NCBI RefSeq assembly: GCF_044465595.1
Contig: NZ_JBITLV010000005.1
Location: forward strand, 310,001-374,000
Origin: Spongisporangium articulatum
GTDB taxonomy: Bacteria; Actinomycetota; Actinomycetes; Actinomycetales; Kineosporiaceae
Length of the DNA: 64,000 nucleotides
Direction of reading: 5' to 3'
The notes beneath the pieces are model-generated. The model was given only the letters and a program-made list of their open reading frames with translations. It was not told where the DNA came from and searched no databases. This document shows, piece by piece, positions 8,363 through 15,979 of this stretch. The position numbers and the translations under genes were made by a program. Numbering within the stretch: the first letter of the stretch is position 1; each line of letters opens with the position of its first letter.

Positions 8363-8402
8363 TCTTGACGAGTGTCAAGACTTTTCTTGACACTCGTCAA
8401 GA
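8363..8402. promoter_or_regulatory. 40-bp double palindrome, likely TetR operator
   Basis: Two 18-bp sites, TCTTGACGAGTGTCAAGA (8363-8380) and TCTTGACACTCGTCAAGA (8385-8402). Each has 7-bp inverted arms, and the two are exact reverse complements of one another across a 4-base spacer. They sit between the divergent SDR operon (start 8305) and TetR gene (start 8487), with TTGAC in -35-like positions. This is the expected geometry for a TetR repressor controlling its own gene and the operon. Confidence 0.85.
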
Positions 8403-8486
8403 GAAATGGCCGGTCGAGCCGCCGGCCGTATGATCGACCCCAGGTCGCCCGGAACGGTCCGAGCGCGTCGCCGCAGGAGAAACCCC

Positions 8487-9137
8487 ATGTCCGCCAGCGC
8501 GAGCACCGAGGCGAGCCCCGAGGTCCGTCGTCCGTACGCCCGCCAGGCTCCGGCGGACCGGCACGACGACCGCCGGGTCCAGCTGGCCGAATCAGCGCTG
8601 AAGACGCTCGGCGATCTCGGGTACGCGCGCTCGAGCCTGCGCGAGATCGCCGCCAACTCGCCCTTCTCGCACGGCGTCGTGCACTACTACTTCCACGACA
8701 AACTCGAGCTGATCATCTTCTGCGTGCGGCACTACAAGTCGCGCTGCGTGCACCGTTACGACGCGGTGGTCGCCGACTCCCGCACCCCCGAGGAGCTGGT
8801 CGAGGCCTTCGGCGACAAGCTCGTCGAGACGCTGCGCGAGGAAGCCCCGATGCACCGACTCTGGTACGACCTGCGGGCCCAGAGCATGTTCGAGGCGTCG
8901 CTGCGCGAGGCGGTCACCCAGATCGACCGCACGTTGGAAGACATGATCTGGCGGGTGGTCTCGACCTACGCCGAACTGTCCGGCACGCAGGTGCTGCCCA
9001 CATCGAATGCGGCCTACGGGCTGCTGGACGGCGTGTTCCAGCAGGCTCTGCTCGCCTTCGGCAGCGGGGACGACGACGCGCCCGAACGCCTCGCGGGCCA
9101 GGTCCGCGACCTCATGCCGCTGCTGCTCGTGCGCTGA
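8487..9137 (+). CDS. TetR/AcrR family transcriptional regulator
   Basis: A 216-residue repressor with the TetR helix-turn-helix at about residues 31-78; the recognition part reads SSLREIAANSPFSHGVVHYYFHDKLELI. The rest is the ligand-binding domain. The ATG at 8487 is chosen for AGGAGA eight bases upstream and because earlier residues (from 8406) are arginine-rich noise. It is divergent from the SDR/reductase/ligase operon, and a 40-bp double palindrome lies between them, so it most likely represses that operon and itself and is released by a pathway intermediate, perhaps an acyl-CoA. A PfkB kinase gene starts four bases after its stop and is probably cotranscribed. Confidence 0.92.
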   Translation: MSASASTEASPEVRRPYARQAPADRHDDRRVQLAESALKTLGDLGYARSSLREIAANSPFSHGVVHYYFHDKLELIIFCVRHYKSRCVHRYDAVVADSRTPEELVEAFGDKLVETLREEAPMHRLWYDLRAQSMFEASLREAVTQIDRTLEDMIWRVVSTYAELSGTQVLPTSNAAYGLLDGVFQQALLAFGSGDDDAPERLAGQVRDLMPLLLVR

Positions 9138-9141
9138 GCGC

Positions 9142-9990
9142 GTGCGCGCCGGGGTCTTCGTCGGGTTGGCCACACTCGACGTCGTCCACCGCGTCGCCCG
9201 GCGGCCCGCGGCCGACGAGAAGGTGACCGCGCTGGCCCAGTCGGTCACCGCCGGCGGCCCGGCGGCCAACGCGGCCGTCACCTACGCGGCCCTGGGCGGG
9301 ACGGCGACCCTCGTCACCGCGCTCGGGCGCGGCCCGGTCGCGCGCGTCGTGGCCGAGGACCTGCGCGCCGCCGGGGTCGAGGTGCTGGACGTGGCTCCGG
9401 ACGACGACCGCGGACCTCCGGTCGCCGCGGTCACCGTGCTCGACGGCACGGGGGAACGCTCGGTGGCCTCGGTCGACGCGATCGCGACCGGGTTCGAACC
9501 CCCCTCCGGGCTCGGCCCCCTCGTGGCCGGAGCCGACGTCGTCCTGGTCGACGGGCACCACCCGACCCTCGCCCGGGCCGCCTGCGAGGCCGCCCGCCCG
9601 GCCGGAGTGGACGTGGTCGTCGACGCGGGTCGCTGGAAACCCGTCTTCGCGCAGGTGTTCCCGCTCGCCACGGACGTCGTGTGCTCGCCCGCCTTCCGCC
9701 TGGACGACGGGAGCCCGGCCGGGCCGGGCCTGGCGCCGACCGTCGTGGTCACCGCCGGAGGTGACCCCGTGCGCTGGTGGCAGGGCGAGCGTGCGGGGGC
9801 GGTCGTCGTCCCGGCCGTCGCCGTGCGCGACACCCTCGGCGCCGGAGACGTCTTCCACGGTGCCTACGCCTTCCACCGCGAGCTCGACCTGGAGCAGCGC
9901 ATCCGGCGGTCGATCGCCCTGGCGGGGGAACGGGTGCAGGCCACCGGCCCGCAGGCCTGGCGTGACCGACTCGGCCGTCGGCGTCGCTGA
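9142..9990 (+). CDS. PfkB family carbohydrate/nucleoside kinase
   Basis: A 282-residue ribokinase-like enzyme. The N-terminal signature TAGGPAANAAVTYAALGG (36-53) and the C-terminal signature DTLGAGDVFHGAY (230-242), whose GAGD holds the catalytic base D236, are both intact. The GTG at 9142 is chosen because it opens directly on the first strand (VFVGLATLDVV) and lies four bases after the TetR stop. Substrate could be a sugar, sugar phosphate or nucleoside; the sequence does not decide. Its link to the TetR regulator is only positional. Confidence 0.9.
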   Translation: MRAGVFVGLATLDVVHRVARRPAADEKVTALAQSVTAGGPAANAAVTYAALGGTATLVTALGRGPVARVVAEDLRAAGVEVLDVAPDDDRGPPVAAVTVLDGTGERSVASVDAIATGFEPPSGLGPLVAGADVVLVDGHHPTLARAACEAARPAGVDVVVDAGRWKPVFAQVFPLATDVVCSPAFRLDDGSPAGPGLAPTVVVTAGGDPVRWWQGERAGAVVVPAVAVRDTLGAGDVFHGAYAFHRELDLEQRIRRSIALAGERVQATGPQAWRDRLGRRRR

Positions 9991-10161
9991 GCGCGTACCG
10001 AGCTCAGAGGTCGGGGCAGGGCGCAGGAGACTGTGCACGCCGAGCTCTCGGCGCAGTCGACCACCCTCGAGAGCGTCGACCACGACCGACGCTCCGAGCC
10101 AGGTGGCACCGGCCTGCCTGCGACCATGACCTTCTCAGGTTCATTACGAGGGAGGAGCCTC

Positions 10162-11535
10162 ATGCGCACACCGGACTGGGACGGCCCGCTGAGCGAGGCG
10201 TACACGGGCGCGCTCACCTACCTGGCCGCCCTGCCCGAGCGCCCGGTGCGGCCCGCCGTCCCCACCGACGAGCTGCGCGAACGGCTCGGTGGGCCGCTCC
10301 CCCGCTCGGGCACCGACCCGCGCCAGGTGGTGGCCGAACTGGCCGCGCTGGGCGATGCGGCCGCCGTGCCCAGCGGCGGCGGCCGGTACTTCGGGTTCGT
10401 GACCGGCGGCGCGATGCCCGCCGCGATGGCCGCCGACTGGCTGACCGCGACGTGGGACCAGAACTCGACGCTGCACGTGATGAGCCCGCTGGCCGGCGTC
10501 GCCGAGGAGGTCGCCGGGCGCTGGCTGACCGAACTGCTCGGGCTGCCGGGGCATTCGAGCGTCGGCTTCGTGACGGGCGCGCAGATGGCCAACGTGACGG
10601 GGCTGGCCATCGGATTGCGCCGGGTGCTGCTGGACGCGGGCTGGGACGTCGACGCCGACGGTCTCTTCGGCGCCCCGCCGGTGCGGGTCGTGGTCGGCGA
10701 GGGGCGGCACAGCACGGTCGACCGGGCGCTGCGACTGCTCGGGCTGGGCTCGAAGGCGATCGTCCCGGTGGCCATGGACGACGAGGGGCGACTGCGGCCC
10801 GACGCACTGGAGCTCAGCCTGGCCGGCAGCTCCGTGCCCGTGATCGTGGCCGCGCAGCTCGGCAACGTGAACACCGGTGCGCTCGACCCGGTCGGCGAGA
10901 TCTGCGACGTGGCGCACCGATTCGGCGCCTGGGTGCACGTGGACGGTGCGTTCGGGCTCTGGGCCGCGGCCAGCCCGACACTGCGGCACTCGGTGGCGGG
11001 CGTGGAGCGGGCCGACTCGTGGGCCACCGACGCGCACAAGTGGCTCAACGTGCCCTACGACTCGGGCCTGGTGTTCTGCGCCCACCCGGAGGACCACGCG
11101 GCGACGATGGGCATGCGCGCCGGTTACCTCCCGCAGGCCGAGGGGTTCCGTGACTCGATGGACTTCGTGCCCGAGTCGTCGCGCCGCTGCCGGGGTTTCG
11201 CGGTGCACGCGGCGATCCGGTCGCTGGGCGCCGACGGGGTGGGCGAGCTGGTCGACCGATGCTGCGCCCTGGCCCGGCGGTTCGCCGACGGATTGCGGGC
11301 CGGCGGTGCGCAGGTGCTGAACGACGTCGTACTGAACCAGGTGCTGGTGCGCTTCGGGTCGGACGAGAACACCTCCGCCACCATCGCTTCCGTGCAGTCC
11401 GACGGGACGTGCTGGATGGGTGGGACGTCGTGGCAGGGCCGCCCGGCGATGCGGGTCTCGGTCAGCAACTGGTCGACGGACGAGGCCGACGTCGACGCCT
11501 CGGTGGCCGCCGTCCTGCGCTGCGCCGGCCTCTGA
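10162..11535 (+). CDS. PLP-dependent decarboxylase (group II / aspartate aminotransferase fold)
   Basis: A 457-residue fold-type I PLP enzyme. The cofactor aspartate is in HVDGAFG (D261), the Schiff-base lysine in TDAHKWLNVPYDSG (K293), and a histidine that stacks on PLP is probably H183 (EGRHSTVDRAL). The group resembles glutamate/tyrosine/aromatic amino-acid decarboxylases, but related proteins also act as aldolases or aminotransferases, so the substrate is open. The ATG at 10162 has a strong GGGAGGAG six to ten bases upstream. The 171 bases before it show no other gene and probably hold its promoter. The following membrane-protein gene begins 11 bases after its stop. Confidence 0.9.
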   Translation: MRTPDWDGPLSEAYTGALTYLAALPERPVRPAVPTDELRERLGGPLPRSGTDPRQVVAELAALGDAAAVPSGGGRYFGFVTGGAMPAAMAADWLTATWDQNSTLHVMSPLAGVAEEVAGRWLTELLGLPGHSSVGFVTGAQMANVTGLAIGLRRVLLDAGWDVDADGLFGAPPVRVVVGEGRHSTVDRALRLLGLGSKAIVPVAMDDEGRLRPDALELSLAGSSVPVIVAAQLGNVNTGALDPVGEICDVAHRFGAWVHVDGAFGLWAAASPTLRHSVAGVERADSWATDAHKWLNVPYDSGLVFCAHPEDHAATMGMRAGYLPQAEGFRDSMDFVPESSRRCRGFAVHAAIRSLGADGVGELVDRCCALARRFADGLRAGGAQVLNDVVLNQVLVRFGSDENTSATIASVQSDGTCWMGGTSWQGRPAMRVSVSNWSTDEADVDASVAAVLRCAGL

Positions 11536-11546
11536 CGGGAACCGGG

Positions 11547-12029
11547 ATGCCCTACCCCTGGTACATCGTCAGCTCACTGAGCTCCGTCGTCGCGACCCTG
11601 ATCGTGGTGGCGGCCGCCGTGTACGGGCACTTCCAGCTGGGCGAGCTGCGCCGGGCGCGAAACGTGGCGGCGCTCATGGAGTTCCACGACTACTACCACT
11701 CGCTGCCGGTGCGCGACGTTCGGGGCCGGCTCTTGTCCGGCGAGCTCGGCGGCCCGGCGGAGCTGATCGACTCCCGGCACGCGCTGGCCCCCGAGGACGA
11801 CCACCGGCTCTGGCAGATGGTCGACAAGCTGGAGTTCCTGGCCGCGCTCGTGAACCGGCGGCTGGTCGACTTCGACGTCGCCTACTCGATCTTCTCGTGG
11901 TCGCCGCCGCTGGTCTGGGCGAAGATCGAACCGGTCGTGGTGCACCACCGGGCGCGGGGAAACCCGCAGTACTGCGTCAATCTCGAGCGCCTCGTCACGT
12001 CGTACGCCGCGCAAGAGCGGCGGCGCTGA
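11547..12029 (+). CDS. Small membrane-anchored protein (DUF4760-like)
   Basis: A 160-residue protein with one N-terminal membrane segment (about residues 5-27, YIVSSLSSVVATLIVVAAAV) followed by a soluble helical domain (GELRRARNVAALMEFHDYYHS...). This layout resembles the DUF4760 group, whose function is unknown. It follows the decarboxylase gene by 11 bases and may be cotranscribed. Its last 35 bases overlap the end of the convergent P-loop gene (11995-12029). I do not recognise a function. Confidence 0.7.
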   Translation: MPYPWYIVSSLSSVVATLIVVAAAVYGHFQLGELRRARNVAALMEFHDYYHSLPVRDVRGRLLSGELGGPAELIDSRHALAPEDDHRLWQMVDKLEFLAALVNRRLVDFDVAYSIFSWSPPLVWAKIEPVVVHHRARGNPQYCVNLERLVTSYAAQERRR

Positions 12030-12579
12030 GCGGGCCCTGGACCCAGGCCCGCACCTCCCGCCGGGACCGCAGCCGGACGACGGGCAGCTCGGGCCGCTCG
12101 CGACTCACCGCCTCGACCCGCCCGGCGGTCCTGGCGTGCGTACGCCACGCCCAGCGCACGATGTGGTCGTCGTCGGTGACGAACATCCACAGCGGCCCCT
12201 CGCGGTTGCCGTTCCACAGCACCTCGCGACGCAGGCGCCGGCGCACGGTCCGGCGGACGACCTGTCGCATCACGACCCGGCGGGGCAGGTCGAGCCACAC
12301 CAGCAGGTCGGCCCGCTCCGCCAGCAACGGGCGCACGGTCGAGTACTGCCACTCCGTCACCCACTCGGGCCGAGCCGAGAACCCGGCGACGTCCGCCGCG
12401 AACGAGGCGCGCGGCGTCCAGCCCGGCCCGTGGTACAGCGCATCGATCTCGACATGCGGGATGTCGAGGGCGGCCGCGACCGCCACGGCCAGCGTGGTCT
12501 TGCCCGCCCCGGACGCGCCCGCTACCAGCACCCGGCGTGGCGCCCCGGTGAGCGGGGCGTCGAACGGTTGCGCGCGCAC
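11995..12579 (-). CDS. P-loop nucleotide kinase-like protein (FlaR/topology-modulation type)
   Basis: A 194-residue P-loop NTPase of the adenylate-kinase-like group: Walker A GASGAGKTT (21-29) after a first strand RRVLVA, then IDALYHGPGW (about 43-52), which is the substrate-side motif of these small kinases, and LLVWLDLPRRVVMRQVVRRTVRRRLR in pieces at 93-118 as Walker B strand and arginine-rich lid. Proteins of this group are often annotated as DNA topology modulation protein or adenylate kinase, with poor experimental support. Convergent overlap of 35 bases with the upstream membrane-protein gene. Substrate unknown. Confidence 0.83.
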   Translation of the reverse strand: MRAQPFDAPLTGAPRRVLVAGASGAGKTTLAVAVAAALDIPHVEIDALYHGPGWTPRASFAADVAGFSARPEWVTEWQYSTVRPLLAERADLLVWLDLPRRVVMRQVVRRTVRRRLRREVLWNGNREGPLWMFVTDDDHIVRWAWRTHARTAGRVEAVSRERPELPVVRLRSRREVRAWVQGPLSAAALARRTT

Positions 12580-12611
12580 TCATGAACGATAGGCGGCGGG
12601 CGAGCCTGAGT

Positions 12612-13004
12612 TCAGCGCGGCGCCACGACCGTCACGCCGTGGCGCGTGGCAGCCTCGGCAAGTCGTTCGTCGTAGGTGAGCAGCCCCTCCAGGTCGTCAC
12701 CCAACGAGAGAGCCGCGGCCAGGTGAAGGGCGTCGAGGCTTCGCAAGCCGACCGGTTCTAGCCGGGCCGCCTCGTCGAAGACGGCCGCCGTTACCCGGAG
12801 CAGGACGATCGCGTCCAGAACCGCTCGAGCATGGATCGCGCGGTCAGGAAAGGTCTGGCGAACGGCCCGGACCAACTCGGTCCGAGTCAGGTCGCACGAG
12901 ACCACGGCATGATTGGCGGCCGACACCCAGCCATGCAGAGCGACGGTCCCCGCCTCGTCGAGGACGAGTTTCACCAGCGCGGACGTGTCCGCGTAGAAGG
13001 CCAC
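12612..13004 (-). CDS. vapC: VapC-type PIN-domain ribonuclease toxin
   Basis: A 130-residue PIN domain protein. The metal-binding acids are in place: D6 (YADTSALVKL), E43 (TRTELVRAV), D91 (SLDALHLA) and D112 (TYDERL). VapC toxins cleave tRNA or rRNA using magnesium or manganese and are held inactive by the VapB partner. It lies 13 bases downstream of the antitoxin gene, in the usual antitoxin-first order, and is full length, so the module looks functional. The RNA target cannot be predicted. Confidence 0.92.
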   Translation of the reverse strand: MAFYADTSALVKLVLDEAGTVALHGWVSAANHAVVSCDLTRTELVRAVRQTFPDRAIHARAVLDAIVLLRVTAAVFDEAARLEPVGLRSLDALHLAAALSLGDDLEGLLTYDERLAEAATRHGVTVVAPR

Positions 13005-13017
13005 CTCCGGTACCCGG

Positions 13018-13293
13018 TCAGTACCGCTCGTCGTCCCGCATCGCCGCCAGCACTTCGCTCAGCGTCGGCCCGGGCTCGGACATCGGCTCCGGCAGCGGGA
13101 GATCGGCCAGCGAGCGGCGAGGCGGGCGGGCGAGCCCGCTCTCAATCCAGCGCTCGAGCGGGGATTCGGCGATCGGCACCAGACGAGCCACGGGGCGTCC
13201 CCGGTCGGTGATGGTCACGCGCTCACCCCGGGCGACCTGCGCGACCACGGCCGAGGCGTTCTGCTTGAGCGCCCGAATCCCCACTTCAGTCAT
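13018..13293 (-). CDS. vapB: Antitoxin, Phd/YefM-like (VapB) family
   Basis: A 91-residue antitoxin. The N-terminal half (VGIRALKQNASAVVAQVARGERVTITDRGRPVARLVP, residues 4-40 in shorter blocks) is the Phd/YefM DNA-binding fold. The C-terminal half, rich in proline and acidic residues (SLADLPLPEPMSE...), is the flexible toxin-neutralising tail. First gene of the vapBC pair. A 21-bp imperfect palindrome overlaps its start codon (13292-13312), as expected for autorepression by the VapBC complex. Confidence 0.9.
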   Translation of the reverse strand: MTEVGIRALKQNASAVVAQVARGERVTITDRGRPVARLVPIAESPLERWIESGLARPPRRSLADLPLPEPMSEPGPTLSEVLAAMRDDERY

Positions 13294-13312
13294 GTGCTAC
13301 ATGGTAGAACAT
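13292..13312. promoter_or_regulatory. Palindrome over vapB start, likely autoregulation operator
   Basis: ATGTGCTAC (13292-13300), three bases, then GTAGAACAT (13304-13312): 9-bp arms with one mismatch, central CTAC-ATG-GTAG. The antitoxin start codon lies inside the right-hand side when read on the minus strand. The position fits an operator bound by the antitoxin/toxin complex. Confidence 0.7.
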
Positions 13313-13373
13313 CGATATCGGGACCGGAAGGGTCACCCGGGGGCCGTCTTAACATGCCTGGAACCCACCGACC

Positions 13374-13388
13374 GTAAGTGACACTTAC
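13374..13388. promoter_or_regulatory. Perfect palindrome GTAAGTG-A-CACTTAC before 2OG oxygenase
   Basis: A 7-1-7 perfect inverted repeat, ten bases before the ATG of the 2OG-Fe(II) oxygenase gene. It would occlude the ribosome site or the -10 region. The regulator is unknown; the XRE-cupin protein encoded just downstream is one candidate. Confidence 0.7.
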
Positions 13389-13397
13389 AGTGGCGCC

Positions 13398-14423
13398 ATG
13401 AGCTTCCACGTTCCGACCGTCGACATCAGCAGCTACACCGGCCTCGCCGACCCGTTCGGGCGCCCGGCCACGGCCGCCGCGCTCGACGCGGCCTGCCGCG
13501 AGGTGGGCTTCATCCAGATCGTGGGGCACGGCGTGCCGGACGACGTGAGCGCCGGCCTCGCCGCCGCCATGGACTCGTTCTTCGGTCAGGATCTCGAGAC
13601 CAAGAAGGCCGCCCGAACCAGCGGCGTCAATCGCGGCTACACGCCGCCGAAGAGCGAGGCGCTCAGTCTCAGCGCCGGGGTGGCGCCCGCCGACCGGATG
13701 AACGACTTCTTCGAGGCGTTCAACATCGGGGTCACCACCGACGACCATCCCGAGTTGGCCCTGCCCGCCGACCACTACGCGCAAAACCTGTGGCCGGACG
13801 TCCCGGGGTTCGAGGAGCAGGTGCAGCGCTACTTCCACGAAGCCCGGCGCGTGGCCCGCGCCCTGACGACGGGTTTCGCCGACGCGCTCGGCCTGCCCGG
13901 GGACTTCTTCGAGTCGTTCACCGACCACTCGATCGATGTGCTGCGGATGAACAACTACGCCCTGCCGCCGGGCGAGATCGAGCTCGACGCCGACCTGACC
14001 GGGATGGGCGAGCACACCGACTTCGGCATCGTCACCGTGCTGTGGGCCGACCGCGTGGCCGGCCTCCAGGTGCTGGGTCACGACGGGGCCTGGCACGACG
14101 TGATGCCCGAACCGGGCGCCCTGCTGGTCAATCTCGGCGACCTGATGGCGCGATGGACGGGTGACCGCTGGCTGTCGACGCTGCACCGGGTCAAGCCGCC
14201 CGTGGTCGACGGGCGGATCGAGAGGCGCCGCTCCGCAGCCCTCTTCCACGACGGCAACAGCGACGCGCTGATCCGCACGTTGCCCTCGGCCGACGGGGTC
14301 GCGTACGAGCCGATCCGGGTGGACGAGCACATCGAGGCCAAGCTGAACGGCTCGCGCGGCGGGGTGCTGAACACGACGGCCACGCGCGAGGCCGAGCGGA
14401 TCCGTACGGCCGTGCCCGGTTGA
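13398..14423 (+). CDS. Isopenicillin-N-synthase-like 2OG-Fe(II) oxygenase
   Basis: A 341-residue protein of the IPNS/gibberellin-oxidase-like family. The N-terminal DIOX region (VPTVDISSY..., EVGFIQIVGHGV at 35-46) is followed by the jelly-roll with the iron triad H206, D208 (GEHTDFG) and H263 (STLHRV). The 2-oxoglutarate clamp is RRSAAL near R277-S279. In bacteria this group oxidises varied small molecules and is not limited to antibiotic synthesis. A perfect palindrome lies ten bases before the start codon, implying specific regulation. It is convergent with the XRE-cupin regulator gene, only 15 bases apart. No antibiotic-synthesis genes are nearby, so a catabolic or detoxifying role is as likely. 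Confidence 0.9.
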   Translation: MSFHVPTVDISSYTGLADPFGRPATAAALDAACREVGFIQIVGHGVPDDVSAGLAAAMDSFFGQDLETKKAARTSGVNRGYTPPKSEALSLSAGVAPADRMNDFFEAFNIGVTTDDHPELALPADHYAQNLWPDVPGFEEQVQRYFHEARRVARALTTGFADALGLPGDFFESFTDHSIDVLRMNNYALPPGEIELDADLTGMGEHTDFGIVTVLWADRVAGLQVLGHDGAWHDVMPEPGALLVNLGDLMARWTGDRWLSTLHRVKPPVVDGRIERRRSAALFHDGNSDALIRTLPSADGVAYEPIRVDEHIEAKLNGSRGGVLNTTATREAERIRTAVPG

Positions 14424-14438
14424 GATCACCTGACTCGC

Positions 14439-15056
14439 CTAGGTCTGCGGCTCCCGAGCGGGCCGGGTGACGACGGTGACCGCCTCCGCGTCGTCGTCGC
14501 CGACGAGCCGCCAGCGGTGGGCGACGTCGCCGTCGTGGTGCAGACTGTCGCCTGGCCCGAGCTCGACCTCTCGGCCGTCCTCGAACTCGATCACGATGCG
14601 GCCGCGCGTCACGTGCACGAGGTCCTCGCCGGGGTGCCGCCACCACTGCTGTTCGTCGTCGGTGGGGTGGATCAAGTACACGTAACCCTCGAGCGCCACG
14701 CCCGGTCCGGTCCGCGTGATCAACCGCGGCTGCTGCGGCGACGGCGACTCCGTGGCGGCCAGGACCGTCCCGTGCCCCGCCCGGGTGACCAGCTGGTCGG
14801 GCCGGTCGGCCCCGGCGCCGGGCAGCAGGGCGTTCGGCGAGACGTCCAAGGCGTCCGCGATGCGGTACAGCGTCGGGATGCTCAACGACGACCGCCCGGC
14901 CTCGAGCTGGCTGATGAACGGGCCGGAAACGCCGGTCCGGCGGGCCAGTTCGGCCACCGACAGGCCGGCCTCGAGGCGCCGAGCGCGCACCAGACCGCCG
15001 ACGTCGCGGGCCAGGTCGCCCTTGCCGCTGGAATCGCCCGTCGCCGTGGAACTCAC
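14439..15056 (-). CDS. XRE family regulator with C-terminal cupin
   Basis: A 205-residue two-domain regulator: an XRE helix-turn-helix at about 25-80 (VRARRLEAGLSVAELARRTGVSGPFISQLEAG in shorter blocks, then TLYRIADALDV) and a cupin sensor at about 130-200 (HPGEDLVHVTRGRI, DGREVELGPGDSLHHDG). This class senses small molecules such as amines or amino acids and often controls their degradation. The GTG at 15056 with GGTGGAG upstream is chosen; GTG at 15065 is possible. It sits directly after the dehydrogenase and methyltransferase genes on the same strand (gap 26 bases), so it may be cotranscribed with them and regulate that operon and perhaps the oxygenase. Confidence 0.88.
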   Translation of the reverse strand: MSSTATGDSSGKGDLARDVGGLVRARRLEAGLSVAELARRTGVSGPFISQLEAGRSSLSIPTLYRIADALDVSPNALLPGAGADRPDQLVTRAGHGTVLAATESPSPQQPRLITRTGPGVALEGYVYLIHPTDDEQQWWRHPGEDLVHVTRGRIVIEFEDGREVELGPGDSLHHDGDVAHRWRLVGDDDAEAVTVVTRPAREPQT

Positions 15057-15082
15057 GGGCTCCACCCTGGCAGACACCGGCC

Positions 15083-15979
15083 CTACAGCTGCAGACCGGT
15101 CCCGGTCTGTTCCTGCAGGTACCGGACGACGGACAGCTCCGGGGAGTCGGGCCCGTACCGTTCCTCGGCGCGCTGGAAGCTGGCTCGCGCCACTCCACCC
15201 ACCTCCAGCGGAACCCCCAGGCCGGAGGCCAGTTCCGCGATCAGCCCCAGGTCCTTGGTACACAGCCGGGTGGTGAAGGTCTCGTCGAAGCTGCCGTCGT
15301 AGATCGAGGGGATGTCGTGCTCGGCGACCCAGCTCGTGCCGCAGCTGTTCAGCACGACCTGCTGCAGCACGGGCAGGTCGATGCCGGCCCGGGCGCCCAG
15401 CAGCAGCGCCTCGCCGATCGCGGCCGCGTTGACGAACCAGAGCAGGTTGGTCAGCAGCTTGGCCGCCATCGCGGAGACGTGGTCCCCGGTGTGGATGACC
15501 ACCTCACCGATCGTCTTGTACAGCGGCATGCACGCCTCGACGTCGGCCGCGTCGCCCCCGACGAACAGGGACAGCTTGCCGATCTCCGCGTTGTCGACCC
15601 CCTGCGACACCGGGGAGGTCAGGTAGTGCACGCCCCGCGCCGACGCCGCCTCGACCAGCCGCGGGACCAGGGCCACCGAGACCGTCGTCAGGTCGATCAG
15701 GTAGCTGCCGGGCGCGGCCGAGGCGAGCAGCCCGTCGTCCCCCAGGCACACCTCGGCGACCTCGACGTGGCTGGGCAGGGACAGGAACACGACCTCCGCC
15801 CCGGCGGAGGCCTCCCGCGCGCTGGCGCACGGGACGGCATCCGCGCACCCCGGCGCCCCGGCCACCGAGGCCATCGCCTCGGGCCGGGAGTCGAACAGCC
15901 GGACGTCGTGCCCTGCGCGCACCAGGTTGCGGGCTACGGGCGCGCCCATCGACCCGGTCCCGACGAACCCGATCCTCAT
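15083..15979 (-). CDS. NAD(P)-dependent oxidoreductase, 3-hydroxyisobutyrate dehydrogenase family
   Basis: A 298-residue beta-hydroxyacid dehydrogenase: Rossmann motif GTGSMG (7-12), substrate loop TSPVSQGVDNAEIGKLSLFVGG in parts at 121-142 (family form is DAPVSGG, here SPVSQG), and catalytic lysine K174 with N178 (AKLLTNLL). D30 after the second strand suggests NAD preference, but basic residues nearby leave this open. Its ATG overlaps the stop of the methyltransferase gene (ATGA), so the two are coupled. Possible substrates are hydroxyisobutyrate, tartronate semialdehyde or other beta-hydroxyacids; imine reductases share this fold. Confidence 0.9.
   Translation of the reverse strand: MRIGFVGTGSMGAPVARNLVRAGHDVRLFDSRPEAMASVAGAPGCADAVPCASAREASAGAEVVFLSLPSHVEVAEVCLGDDGLLASAAPGSYLIDLTTVSVALVPRLVEAASARGVHYLTSPVSQGVDNAEIGKLSLFVGGDAADVEACMPLYKTIGEVVIHTGDHVSAMAAKLLTNLLWFVNAAAIGEALLLGARAGIDLPVLQQVVLNSCGTSWVAEHDIPSIYDGSFDETFTTRLCTKDLGLIAELASGLGVPLEVGGVARASFQRAEERYGPDSPELSVVRYLQEQTGTGLQL

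Noticed and set aside
12612..13293. VapBC as part of a larger defence island
   Set aside because: Neighbouring genes are ordinary metabolic ones, with no nuclease, helicase, integrase or methylase genes around.
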